Positions 25,114 to 33,565 of a stretch of 64,000 nucleotides of DNA are shown here, in pieces; positions within the stretch are counted from its first letter, which is position 1; every line of letters begins with the position of its first letter. A model generated the notes under the pieces. That model ran no database searches. It was not told the DNA's origin and saw only the letters and a program-made list of their open reading frames with translations. The position numbers and the translations under genes were made by a program. Source of the DNA: Vibrio ruber DSM 16370 (GTDB taxonomy: Bacteria > Pseudomonadota > Gammaproteobacteria > Enterobacterales > Vibrionaceae); contig NZ_FULE01000014.1 in assembly GCF_900163965.1 (NCBI RefSeq), positions 1 through 64,000 of the forward strand, written 5' to 3'.

Positions 25114-26796
25114 TCACTGCGCCCACAAGGTAGGACTACCAAAATGGTCATCAAGTTCCCGGCTAAACCAACGACCGTTGAGCACGTGCTGTAACAAATA
25201 GACTTTACGCGCTTGAGTGATGGTATGATCATCTTCAATCATAGCAATCACATCTTTGACGGTGAAGGTTGATTCACTACGATAAGTAATGGCTGCATTG
25301 TGGTTAGCATTCATCATATAAACGGTTTGCCCTTTATCTTCACGCTTCAGGTTCCACGGGTTCCAGCGTGTCACATCAGAAAAACTCGTATGCCCTGTCC
25401 GGACAAATGCCGCCAGATGACGCTTAAATAATGTCCCTAAAGCTTTTGCTCCCGGAGAATCAAACGCCTTACCTAAATATGGTTTCCGGAAGTGGTCATC
25501 CAACAACGGCAGAAAAACACCGTGAAATGCTCCCAGATGTTTCATCTGAGATCCGACAACTGTCGGATCCGAGCCGTAATCAAACTCGCCCGCATAGATC
25601 GGTGCCCGGAAATGTGCCGCCATTTTTTGTGCAGATTGCGCAACATTGAACGACCGATACAGCATACTACCGTAGCGATAAACAAACCGATATTCATTGA
25701 CCAGTTGCGGCTCCGTAGCCCAGTCTTCTTTCTGACGGAAATAAGGATCGCCCAAAGCAAAGAAAGAGAACTCATCGTGCCCTGTCAGCATCATAGTCGG
25801 GACTTCATTGTAGCGATGCGTTGCAAATCCATCTTGCGGTAACACGGTGCCATCACGATAGAGATGCGGGAAAACGCTCATTCGAATTCCGGCGTTTTGC
25901 ATCAAACGAGCAATCCGGTCTGCGGGAAGCGTCAGCAGATATTTTTTGACTGCCGGTGTCGGTTGCGCTAACCACGCTTCGGCTGATTGCTGATCCGGCT
26001 GCATCCCATCTTCGACTACCAATTGGGCAAATGCACGGCGAAAAACTTTCTGACTTGCTTCAACCGGAGCTGTCGTCATCCCACCGCTAAACACAATCGC
26101 ATGTTCGAATTTGCCGGCAAACAACGGTGAAATCAGCATGGCCATCACATCGCGCCCACCGGCTGAAAATCCGGAAACCGTGATATTGTCAGCCTGTCCG
26201 CCAAACTGACTGATATTATTGCGAATCCAGTCCAGGGCCCGAGCCTGATCAAGTAAGGTAAAGTTACCGGAAGCCTGAACCGCATCATCGGATTTCAGCA
26301 CGTTCATTGGATTAAAACCCAGCGCTCCCAGACGGTAATTTAGAGTCACGATGACAGCATTGATATCAACAGCTAGCTGACTCGGGTCAAATTCATCAGC
26401 CCGTCCCCCCTGATTGTTGCCACCATGAATATAGAGCACAACCGGCAGTTTTTTTTGCGTGTTCGGCCGATAGATATTCAGATTCAGGCAATCTTCATTG
26501 CCAATTACTTCACCAGATGAGACCTGAGGACAAAGATTACCTTGTTGATCGGCCTGAAAAGGTTCATCGCTCGCCTTCGGCGGCTGAGGCAGTTGCCAAC
26601 GCAGGTCACCAACCGGAGCCTGAGCATAAGGGATCCCCAGCCAGCGGTTGGTACCGGAGTCCGTAACACCGGTGATAACCCCCTGCTTGAGCGTCACTTG
26701 CTGTGTGTAAGCGAAGGCTGAAGAGCTGCCTAGCGCCAATGACAGAGAGAGTAAAAACGTCGATAATTTACCGATAGATTGATGCATAACATTCAT
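25114..26796 (-). CDS. Secreted type B carboxylesterase
   Basis: About 560 residues. Signal peptide ends SSSAFA. The N-terminal GVTDSGTNRWLGIPYAQAPVGDLRWQ stretch (given here in family terms: R-x-x-G-I-P-Y-A-x-x-P) and EDCLNLNIYRP are carboxylesterase B signatures. The nucleophile elbow reads GFSAGG rather than the usual GESAGG. The oxyanion region is YIHGGNNQGG. It should hydrolyse carboxylic esters in the periplasm or outside. Several start codons lie close together (26832, 26802, 26796, 26787); I prefer 26796 because GGATGGGA lies just upstream. Confidence 0.87.
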   Translation of the reverse strand: MNVMHQSIGKLSTFLLSLSLALGSSSAFAYTQQVTLKQGVITGVTDSGTNRWLGIPYAQAPVGDLRWQLPQPPKASDEPFQADQQGNLCPQVSSGEVIGNEDCLNLNIYRPNTQKKLPVVLYIHGGNNQGGRADEFDPSQLAVDINAVIVTLNYRLGALGFNPMNVLKSDDAVQASGNFTLLDQARALDWIRNNISQFGGQADNITVSGFSAGGRDVMAMLISPLFAGKFEHAIVFSGGMTTAPVEASQKVFRRAFAQLVVEDGMQPDQQSAEAWLAQPTPAVKKYLLTLPADRIARLMQNAGIRMSVFPHLYRDGTVLPQDGFATHRYNEVPTMMLTGHDEFSFFALGDPYFRQKEDWATEPQLVNEYRFVYRYGSMLYRSFNVAQSAQKMAAHFRAPIYAGEFDYGSDPTVVGSQMKHLGAFHGVFLPLLDDHFRKPYLGKAFDSPGAKALGTLFKRHLAAFVRTGHTSFSDVTRWNPWNLKREDKGQTVYMMNANHNAAITYRSESTFTVKDVIAMIEDDHTITQARKVYLLQHVLNGRWFSRELDDHFGSPTLWAQ

Positions 26797-26852
26797 TCCC
26801 ATCCAGTGGTGATCACCGTCGATTGATTTCAAGCGGTTATGATGTTCAAAAC

Positions 26853-26896
26853 AAAAAAACCGGCCGGCTTCAATCAGGAAGCTACGCCGGTTTTGC
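26853..26896 (-). terminator. Rho-independent terminator, minus strand
   Basis: On the minus strand AAAACCGGC...GCTTC-CTGATT-GAAGC...GCCGGTTTTTTT forms a two-part stem with a 7-T tail. It lies between rlmF (upstream) and the esterase, so it insulates the esterase from rlmF transcription. Confidence 0.8.
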
Positions 26897-27087
26897 CTTC
26901 AGGAAGCAACACTGAAGTGGCAATCCATAATACTCAACGACCATAATATAAATCGCCGAGGCCGTCTATTTATCCGCGCATAATTTTGCACAAAATGTTA
27001 AACATCTATAAAAATACTGTTAAATCAATGAATAATAACAGAATTATCATCTATCTGAATCAATGATGTCAGAATAGAAAGAGAAGC

Positions 27088-28227
27088 TTATCTTTTACAC
27101 GCAAACGACTCTGTCAGCCACTGCTGACGTTGTGCTGAGGTCATAAATGTCCAGGCAATAAAACGACTGTTCTTCTGTCCTTGGTTCATTTCCACGATTT
27201 GGATCTCCCGCACGCCGACTTTTTGTAGCTGTTTCTGCATCCAACGTACATTGTCTTTCTTCGAGATCAGGGTGGTAAACCAAAGAACTTGCTCAGAAAA
27301 CTCACGGCTTTCCAGCGCCATGTTCTTAATAAAAGCCGCCTCTCCGCCCGGGCACCAGAGCTCGGCTTTTTGTCCGCCGAAATTGAGCGTCGGCTGAGAG
27401 GAATGATGTTTACTGACTGCGTGGCCGCGCTTCACACGGTTGGTATTCAGGTTATTCAACTTTCGCTGAGTGCCTTGCGCAGCCGCTTGCAATGACTGAT
27501 GAAATGGCGGGTTACAGGTGGTGATATGATATCGCTCACCCGGCTGGATAATGTCTTTGAACAGACAACGGCTGTCTGGCTGTAACCGGCATTCAACCTT
27601 GCCCTGAAGTACCGGATTACTCGCAGCGATACGCTTGGCATTCTTAATTGAGACCGGGTCGATATCACTGGCGGTGTACTGCCAGCCATAGTCGCAGACA
27701 CCGATGATCGGGTAAATACAGTTCGCACCGACACCGATATCGAGCGCCTTGACCTGAGCCAATACGAGATTCGGCTCATGACTCAGCAGGTCTGCGGCGC
27801 GATGAATATAATCTGCCCGACCGGGAATCGGCGGACAAAGGTATCCCGGCGGAATATCCCAGTCAGCCACTTGATAATACTGGCTCAACAACGCTTTATT
27901 CAGCTGTTTCACTGCCAGCGGATCAGCAAAATTGATCGTCTGTTCACCTTTCGGGTTGCGCGTGACATGCTTTTTCAGTTCAGGTAGCGCTTTGACCAGT
28001 TCGACAAAATTATAACGCCCACGATGCTTATTCCTCGGGTGTAGCCCCTTGGAAGCACCCACTTTCTTGACGTGAACATCAGATGATGGTTTCGTTGGCA
28101 TCGGGGATTTAGCTTTCTTTGTCGGCTTACTGTTTGGGCTCATGTGACTCATATGGGTTGGGAAAAACGCGTTATTGTCCCCTTTTTTCGCCCGTGTTTC
28201 CAGAATTGAACGATTGCCATATATCAT
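27088..28227 (-). CDS. rlmF: 23S rRNA (adenine-1618-N6)-methyltransferase RlmF
   Basis: A 379-residue SAM-dependent methylase. Residues about 1-60 are a Lys/Pro/Ser-rich basic tail. The domain opening [13 protein letters not shown], the SAM-binding [13 protein letters not shown] and the catalytic [10 protein letters not shown] (NPPF for N6-adenine methylation) identify RlmF. It modifies A1618 of 23S rRNA. An internal ATG further in would shorten the tail. Confidence 0.93.
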   Translation of the reverse strand: MIYGNRSILETRAKKGDNNAFFPTHMSHMSPNSKPTKKAKSPMPTKPSSDVHVKKVGASKGLHPRNKHRGRYNFVELVKALPELKKHVTRNPKGEQTINFADPLAVKQLNKALLSQYYQVADWDIPPGYLCPPIPGRADYIHRAADLLSHEPNLVLAQVKALDIGVGANCIYPIIGVCDYGWQYTASDIDPVSIKNAKRIAASNPVLQGKVECRLQPDSRCLFKDIIQPGERYHITTCNPPFHQSLQAAAQGTQRKLNNLNTNRVKRGHAVSKHHSSQPTLNFGGQKAELWCPGGEAAFIKNMALESREFSEQVLWFTTLISKKDNVRWMQKQLQKVGVREIQIVEMNQGQKNSRFIAWTFMTSAQRQQWLTESFACKR

Positions 28228-28324
28228 GGGTAATGGTCACCCCCGGCAATGAAATAACCGGAGGGACAAGTCATGGAACCGAAACGTATTAACAGTGTAT
28301 GTTTTGATGCCAATCAACAGCAAA

Positions 28325-28978
28325 TTACTGACAGTCACTTCTTGTGCTGTATCCGCCCATAGAAAACGACAGATGACTTTGCGTCTGTTGACCCAAAATA
28401 ACCCTCGCGCCCATTGAAGCAGAGCCATTCACCGTATCGACATGACACAGGTTCGCCTGTGCACCCATTGCAACGGTCACGTTGGCTTTCTGCGCGTAGA
28501 AATCATTCACATCTTCGTTAAACGATGCACCCATGCTGACATCCAGATCCAGAGTGTTGACGTTTCCTTTCAGCTCATAGGAAGCTCCCATCGCCCCTTT
28601 GACCGCCAGTTGATTGTCGGCCAATGCACAGTCACCGGCAGTAACCGCAACACCAAATTGCGCTTCAACCGACTTTAATGGCTGATCGGTATAAATCTCC
28701 ACGGTCAGTTTATCCGGCCACAAGCCTTCATCACGATAACCTTCATTCACCAGCGAAAGCTCATTATCGGTAACGCCCAGTTGCAGTTTATCCAGCAAAT
28801 ACTGCTTACCGGAAGCCACAACTTGTGGCGTACTGCTGCAAACCACTTCAGCACTCATACCTTTTAACAGCACTAGCTGATTGAATGAATCAACCGGAAA
28901 AGTCTGCTCTGCGGCATACAGCGGTGATGACATCACCACACTAAAGATTGCGGTGGATACGGTTGTCTTTAATTTCAT
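28325..28978 (-). CDS. Secreted DUF2807 (head GIN domain) protein
   Basis: A 217-residue exported protein: signal peptide 1-22 (cleavage after LYA), then a repetitive beta-rich DUF2807 domain with recurring Met-Gly-Ala units (GAMGASYEL, SMGASFNED, AMGAQANL, SMGARVIL), suggesting a beta-helix with one unit per turn. AAGGAG is 7 nt upstream of the ATG, and the gene begins only 17 nt after the decarboxylase stop, so it may be the last gene of the biosynthetic operon. Role unknown. Confidence 0.75.
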   Translation of the reverse strand: MKLKTTVSTAIFSVVMSSPLYAAEQTFPVDSFNQLVLLKGMSAEVVCSSTPQVVASGKQYLLDKLQLGVTDNELSLVNEGYRDEGLWPDKLTVEIYTDQPLKSVEAQFGVAVTAGDCALADNQLAVKGAMGASYELKGNVNTLDLDVSMGASFNEDVNDFYAQKANVTVAMGAQANLCHVDTVNGSASMGARVILGQQTQSHLSFSMGGYSTRSDCQ

Positions 28979-28995
28979 TTTAATCTCCTTGTTTT

Positions 28996-30252
28996 TTATA
29001 TCAGTATTTCTACGGCTTGTGTTTGACTCAAAAATCCAACGGGACTCGCGGATAGCCCATAAGCGCCAGATTGAAAAATAGCGACCAGATCACCGGGGTG
29101 GGCTACTGTCAAAGTACCTTGATTCAGCAAAACGTCGAGCGGTGTACAAAGCGGACCGACGACATTCACTTTTTCGACAGTCTCTCCTGCAACCCGATTG
29201 CCGATAACAATCGGATAATTTCTGCGAATGAGTTGTCCTAAATGACCGGAAGCAGCAAGATGATGATTCATCCCCCCTTCCGTCACGAGGTAAACAACGT
29301 CATGTGAGACTTTTCTTTCAACGACCTTCGTGACATATATACCGGCAGGTGCTACCAGATAACGGCCGAGTTCCAATATAATTTCGACACCCGGCATTGC
29401 AGCTTCAGCTTTATCGACCAACTGTTGCATACTCAACCCAATTTTAGGCAGATCAAGTTCCTGATCGCCTTCAAAATAGGGCACACCGAATCCCCCTCCC
29501 AGATTAAATCGTTGCACCATAACACCAGACTCACGCGCCAGTGTGATCACTAAATCCAACGCTTTATGCTGAGCTTCAATAATGTGGTCAGCATTCAGAT
29601 TTTGGGAGCCGGGAAAGATCTGAAAGCCTTCAAATTGTAAATATTCAGGATAATCACGAACCACGCCCAACACCGCTTTTACATATTGTACGTCCATGCC
29701 AAATTGCAACGGGCCGCCTCCCATCCTCATACCCGATGAGTTCAACCGATAATCAGGATTAACTCGTAGTGCGATTCTGGCACGCTCATTCAAGGTTTGT
29801 GCGATAGCATGAATACGGTGTAATTCATTTTCCGATTCAACATTGATTAATATTCGGGCAGCAATGGCCTGCTTTAAATCCGCATCATTTTTCCCCGGTC
29901 CCGCAAAGCTGATATCTTGTGGATCAACACCGGCATTCAAAGCGATCAACAACTCACTCGCAGATGCAATATCAACACCTTCAACTTTGCTTGCCATATA
30001 ATGGACTAATGGGACAAACGGGTTTGCTTTAACCGCATAATGAATACTAACCTGAGGGGGAATATGTTCTCGCAATAAATTGACTCGCTCATCAATATGA
30101 CGACGAGAATAAACGAAGAATGGTTTTTGCCCGACTTGTTCAGCAAGTCTTTCCAGAGAGATCCCTCCAATTTCGAGACAATTATCGACAATCGAAAATG
30201 TCTCCGCTAATTGCATCGACAAAGTTGAGACTTCCTGAGATAAAGTTTTCAT
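28996..30252 (-). CDS. Fold-type III PLP-dependent decarboxylase
   Basis: A 418-residue alanine-racemase-fold decarboxylase (DAP/ornithine/lysine decarboxylase superfamily). PLP Lys75 is in HYAVKANP; the phosphate loop is LGGGFGVPY, and the C-terminal active site has Cys369 in VVGPLCTPLD, followed by GAYG. The C-T-P-L-D sequence replaces the usual C-E-S-x-D. The overall pattern, including GVPYFEGDQELDL, resembles decarboxylases found with exosortase A systems. Likely product is a primary (di)amine feeding the cluster, an inference. Last core gene of the long operon. Confidence 0.85.
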   Translation of the reverse strand: MKTLSQEVSTLSMQLAETFSIVDNCLEIGGISLERLAEQVGQKPFFVYSRRHIDERVNLLREHIPPQVSIHYAVKANPFVPLVHYMASKVEGVDIASASELLIALNAGVDPQDISFAGPGKNDADLKQAIAARILINVESENELHRIHAIAQTLNERARIALRVNPDYRLNSSGMRMGGGPLQFGMDVQYVKAVLGVVRDYPEYLQFEGFQIFPGSQNLNADHIIEAQHKALDLVITLARESGVMVQRFNLGGGFGVPYFEGDQELDLPKIGLSMQQLVDKAEAAMPGVEIILELGRYLVAPAGIYVTKVVERKVSHDVVYLVTEGGMNHHLAASGHLGQLIRRNYPIVIGNRVAGETVEKVNVVGPLCTPLDVLLNQGTLTVAHPGDLVAIFQSGAYGLSASPVGFLSQTQAVEILI

Positions 30253-30378
30253 GAACGTTACCTTAATATATTTGAGACAGCTTCTATTTATAACTGATAT
30301 AAATAGATATGAATGAGCGAAAGCACGACTGCATCAATAACAATCAGTGCACAAAATTTCTATAACATTAACGGGTAC

Positions 30379-30699
30379 TTATAATGCGTAAAAACTAAAA
30401 CTCATCTGTGTAAATAAGGATATAACTGATTGACCAATAAAAAGAGACATTGTCAATAAGCCCACAATAAATGCCGCCACAACTGACATAAAAATAAAAT
30501 CATTCAATTTACCTTCATCTTTAATATTGATAGTTTTACGTTCAAACCCAATGGCGATCATTCTCTTTTTATTTTTATTAAATATAAAAAGAACAATTAA
30601 GATAAATTCAATAACAACCCATTCGGTCATTGCTATCTGCAGCAAACTACTCCATGTAAATCCATCAGACAGAACTTGTATCGTCGAATCAGACATCAT
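30379..30699 (-). CDS. Small integral membrane protein of the biosynthetic operon
   Basis: A 106-residue protein with two clear hydrophobic segments (about 28-42 and 68-95) and a basic middle loop (NKNKKRMIAIGFERKTI). AGGAGGAG lies immediately upstream of the ATG pair, 11 nt after the FabH-like gene. No family recognised. It could help anchor the enzymes or assist export. Confidence 0.6.
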   Translation of the reverse strand: MMSDSTIQVLSDGFTWSSLLQIAMTEWVVIEFILIVLFIFNKNKKRMIAIGFERKTINIKDEGKLNDFIFMSVVAAFIVGLLTMSLFIGQSVISLFTQMSFSFYAL

Positions 30700-30710
30700 G
30701 ACTCCTCCTT

Positions 30711-31643
30711 TTAAATACGAATCAGTGCGGCACCAAAAACACCACCGACACCGGCAGAAACTAACATGACTAAATCACCCGACTGCACTGTCCGGCTGGC
30801 ACATAAATCATGAAAATTAATCAACATATCAGCCCCCAAACAGTGGGCTGTTTTCCGGATGTTATCCAGAAATAATTTATCGAGTGAAATACCGATATAC
30901 TCTGCAGCTCGTCGCCACATCCAGATATTCACGTTATGCGGAACCACATAGTTGAGGTCATCTAATTGAAGACCTGATTGCCGAAGTGTATCTTCAATGA
31001 CTGATTTTAATCGTTCTTGATAATGGCGTTCGAAATCCCTATAAGCGTCAGATGTCGTTGCTAACCAAATACCTTCGGAATATCCGCCATACGTATGAAT
31101 CGAATGTGAAATAACTTGAAACCCTTCTCCGTGGGGAGAAAGAACCACTGCAGCGGAAGCATCACCAACAACAGCGACGTTTGCGACAACACGTAGTTCA
31201 ATGTTATCAGCCATTTCACCAACGACGACTAATGCTTTTTTATCTGGACAGTGATGCTGCAAATAAGTATTCGCAAGATTCATTGCGGAAAAAATTGCAA
31301 TACAGTTATTACTGCACGTACCGAGTGCAATTGCCTTAGAAAGCTTGAGCCGGCGAGCCAAAAAATTTGCAGTGTTTTTTCCCCATGAGCCACTTACTGC
31401 TCCTGTATGAGCATAAATAATAATACCGATCTGCTCCCTGAGCTCCGGTGATTTTGCCAATAGCTCGAAACAGGGCTTGGATAACATGTCTGACTCCGCC
31501 CCATCTTCTACCGGACATACAGGCAATTCATACATGCGACTGAAAACCCGGGCTTCATTGTAAGTCAAACCAAGACGTTGATAGTCTTCTTCAACAACAA
31601 GCTGATTTCCCGGGATATATGTTGTGACAGATTCTAGATACAT
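30711..31643 (-). CDS. FabH-like ketosynthase/acyltransferase, third copy
   Basis: A 310-residue thiolase-fold protein like 3-oxoacyl-ACP synthase III. The predicted nucleophile is Cys114 in CSNNCIAIF; His236 is in VVPHNVN. The position that is Asn in FabH (GNTSAAS) is His267 in TAHCLGADMLINF. This Cys-His-His set, with 30 residues between the histidines, is shared with the two other FabH-like proteins here. Expected to use an acyl thioester, either for C-C bond formation or for acyl transfer to N or O. Start by ATG after AAAGG. Confidence 0.82.
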   Translation of the reverse strand: MYLESVTTYIPGNQLVVEEDYQRLGLTYNEARVFSRMYELPVCPVEDGAESDMLSKPCFELLAKSPELREQIGIIIYAHTGAVSGSWGKNTANFLARRLKLSKAIALGTCSNNCIAIFSAMNLANTYLQHHCPDKKALVVVGEMADNIELRVVANVAVVGDASAAVVLSPHGEGFQVISHSIHTYGGYSEGIWLATTSDAYRDFERHYQERLKSVIEDTLRQSGLQLDDLNYVVPHNVNIWMWRRAAEYIGISLDKLFLDNIRKTAHCLGADMLINFHDLCASRTVQSGDLVMLVSAGVGGVFGAALIRI

Positions 31644-31668
31644 TGCACTTTAACCTTTATGAAATTTT

Positions 31669-32571
31669 TTAAATTTCAATATGATAATGTTGAGATACAG
31701 GGCTAAAACTATGAATCGTTCCTCGATAGTTCACGTCCTGAGAACAATTAAACTTCGTGATCAATTCATCACATTCTCGGGCTTTACGAACATCGAGCTC
31801 AGCCAGATCGTCTAAAAATGCCAATTGTTCAGGATTAGTAATCCGGGCGCCCGGTTTACTATGAAACAGTACCCCCCAAGAATCCCACATAAGAGGCTCA
31901 CATATCGATAACGATGCAAGATCCAACAGAAATAGATTACGCACCAGCCATTGACCATAATCTTTGTCAAAACGATATCCGCTGAAATCTCTCTCATTCA
32001 TCGTCCCTTGACGGATGTGACGCCATATCTGGCCACCGGTATAAAAAAAGTGGCTCGGAATATCAGTGGCAGAGACATCAAGAAGCGGTTCAGGTAATAC
32101 ATGCAAACGGCTTTCAGCATACTTCCACCGCTCTTCTTCATAATCCCAAAACTCAACTAAAACATGGTCATGCATTGGTCTTTCTGGTTTATATTGATCA
32201 TGAGCAAATCCATACCGAACTCGAGCCGGAATCTGTTTATGGCGCATCATTGCACATAACAACACGGCAAAATCTCGACAGGTGGATAAAACTCTCAGAT
32301 GCGGCGGGCGATACTGTGCTAACTCACTGCCATCCAGAGCCTGTGCATACTGAATCATGGTACTGACCCAGCGACTATCAATCTCGTGACAACGTTCAAC
32401 GATGAGATTCGGCGTCAGCTTTTTCTGATCGGTCTGATAATGAATCAATATGTTCTGCACCACTTGGATCAAGCCATCCACATCATTGGGTAACTGATCA
32501 AACAGTATGGTATAAGGTTCAGGATTAGTGACATGTGTCTGTCGTCGATAATGTTCAATCAAATCAAACAT
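31669..32571 (-). CDS. Transglutaminase-like protein, possible amide synthase
   Basis: A 300-residue protein with the transglutaminase/papain-like triad: Cys98 in LSTCRDFAVLLCAMMR, His136 in HDHVLVEFWD and Asp143. Length and motif layout resemble transglutaminase-like proteins from secondary-metabolite loci such as AdmF of andrimid biosynthesis, which forms an amide between carrier-bound intermediates. That function here is an inference. It overlaps the hydrolase gene by 8 nt, indicating coupled translation. Confidence 0.75.
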   Translation of the reverse strand: MFDLIEHYRRQTHVTNPEPYTILFDQLPNDVDGLIQVVQNILIHYQTDQKKLTPNLIVERCHEIDSRWVSTMIQYAQALDGSELAQYRPPHLRVLSTCRDFAVLLCAMMRHKQIPARVRYGFAHDQYKPERPMHDHVLVEFWDYEEERWKYAESRLHVLPEPLLDVSATDIPSHFFYTGGQIWRHIRQGTMNERDFSGYRFDKDYGQWLVRNLFLLDLASLSICEPLMWDSWGVLFHSKPGARITNPEQLAFLDDLAELDVRKARECDELITKFNCSQDVNYRGTIHSFSPVSQHYHIEI

Positions 32572-33565
32572 GTCCTACTCCAATTTTTCGATCAAGTAAT
32601 TGTTTTTTGCACCGCTCACGAAACACTTGGGTCATGAACCCCGAAATATGTGTAAATATTTCTTGATGCAATTCGCACCGACTGCGTTCATCTCCACTAC
32701 TGACTATCGGATTTAGTGCATGAAAGACAGGTGGGCAATCATGAATAAAAGCGTAATGTCCGGCCCCTCGTACAACATGGTGAGCAACATCTGGCAATGC
32801 TTCTACATAATGAGATGAGGTTCCTAACAGTTTTACATTTTCAAGCTCAGCAGTCAGAACCAACACCGGATGCGCCATCGAACTTAAAACAGCTGGATGG
32901 AATACATTCGATAGTGCCGGCGCCAGCAAAATGACACCACACACATTGTTCAATAAATAGTCACCGGCATCAAAGGTCGAAAGTTCTGCAATGACCGAAG
33001 CAAACTCTTTCTCTCGGGCAAAGTCGGGAGAGCACCCCGCAGCAACAAGGACATCATATGCACCAGCAGAGTGGCCTATCAGTAACAAGTTAGAAAAATC
33101 AATTCTGGTAGCAAAATTGGGGTCTTCAAACAATGCAGCGAGTCCACTTTTCAAATGGCTGGGTCGTTGAATCAAATTTTTCCAACGCTGACATTCATCC
33201 ACCAGGTCTTGGTGATCGAGCGTCAGTACGGCACATCCCTGCATTGCCAAATATTCCGCAAGATAGTACTGATCAAAACGAGAACCGCCAGAACCATGAG
33301 AAATGAAAACCAACGGCCATGCGTCTCCGTCAGGTTGGGCATTCTCTCTGGCTTTTGCCGTTAAAATCCCCAAATATCGCAGAGGAGCCCCACTCCCCGA
33401 AATAGCCGGATACCATAAACTCGCTGCAAGCTGAGTCTCTTCCTGATTCCAAACAAAGTGAGTGACACCACAGGCTTTAGTAACGGACTCCGTCAATAGG
33501 TGGTCGACATCAGACAAAGGCCATTTCTCATAGGATAATTCAAGCGACTCATGTCGTTCCATCAT
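32564..33565 (-). CDS. Alpha/beta hydrolase (dienelactone hydrolase/PAF-acetylhydrolase-like)
   Basis: A 333-residue soluble alpha/beta hydrolase. The oxyanion region is VFISHGSGGSRFDQYYLAEYL (family H-G-x-G-G), the nucleophile elbow is LLIGHSAGAYD, and a late GAGHYAFI supplies the catalytic His. No signal peptide. It overlaps the adenylating enzyme upstream by 4 nt. It could act as an editing or releasing thioesterase for carrier-bound intermediates, or as a hydrolase on the product; sequence does not decide. Confidence 0.8.
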   Translation of the reverse strand: MMERHESLELSYEKWPLSDVDHLLTESVTKACGVTHFVWNQEETQLAASLWYPAISGSGAPLRYLGILTAKARENAQPDGDAWPLVFISHGSGGSRFDQYYLAEYLAMQGCAVLTLDHQDLVDECQRWKNLIQRPSHLKSGLAALFEDPNFATRIDFSNLLLIGHSAGAYDVLVAAGCSPDFAREKEFASVIAELSTFDAGDYLLNNVCGVILLAPALSNVFHPAVLSSMAHPVLVLTAELENVKLLGTSSHYVEALPDVAHHVVRGAGHYAFIHDCPPVFHALNPIVSSGDERSRCELHQEIFTHISGFMTQVFRERCKKQLLDRKIGVGHV

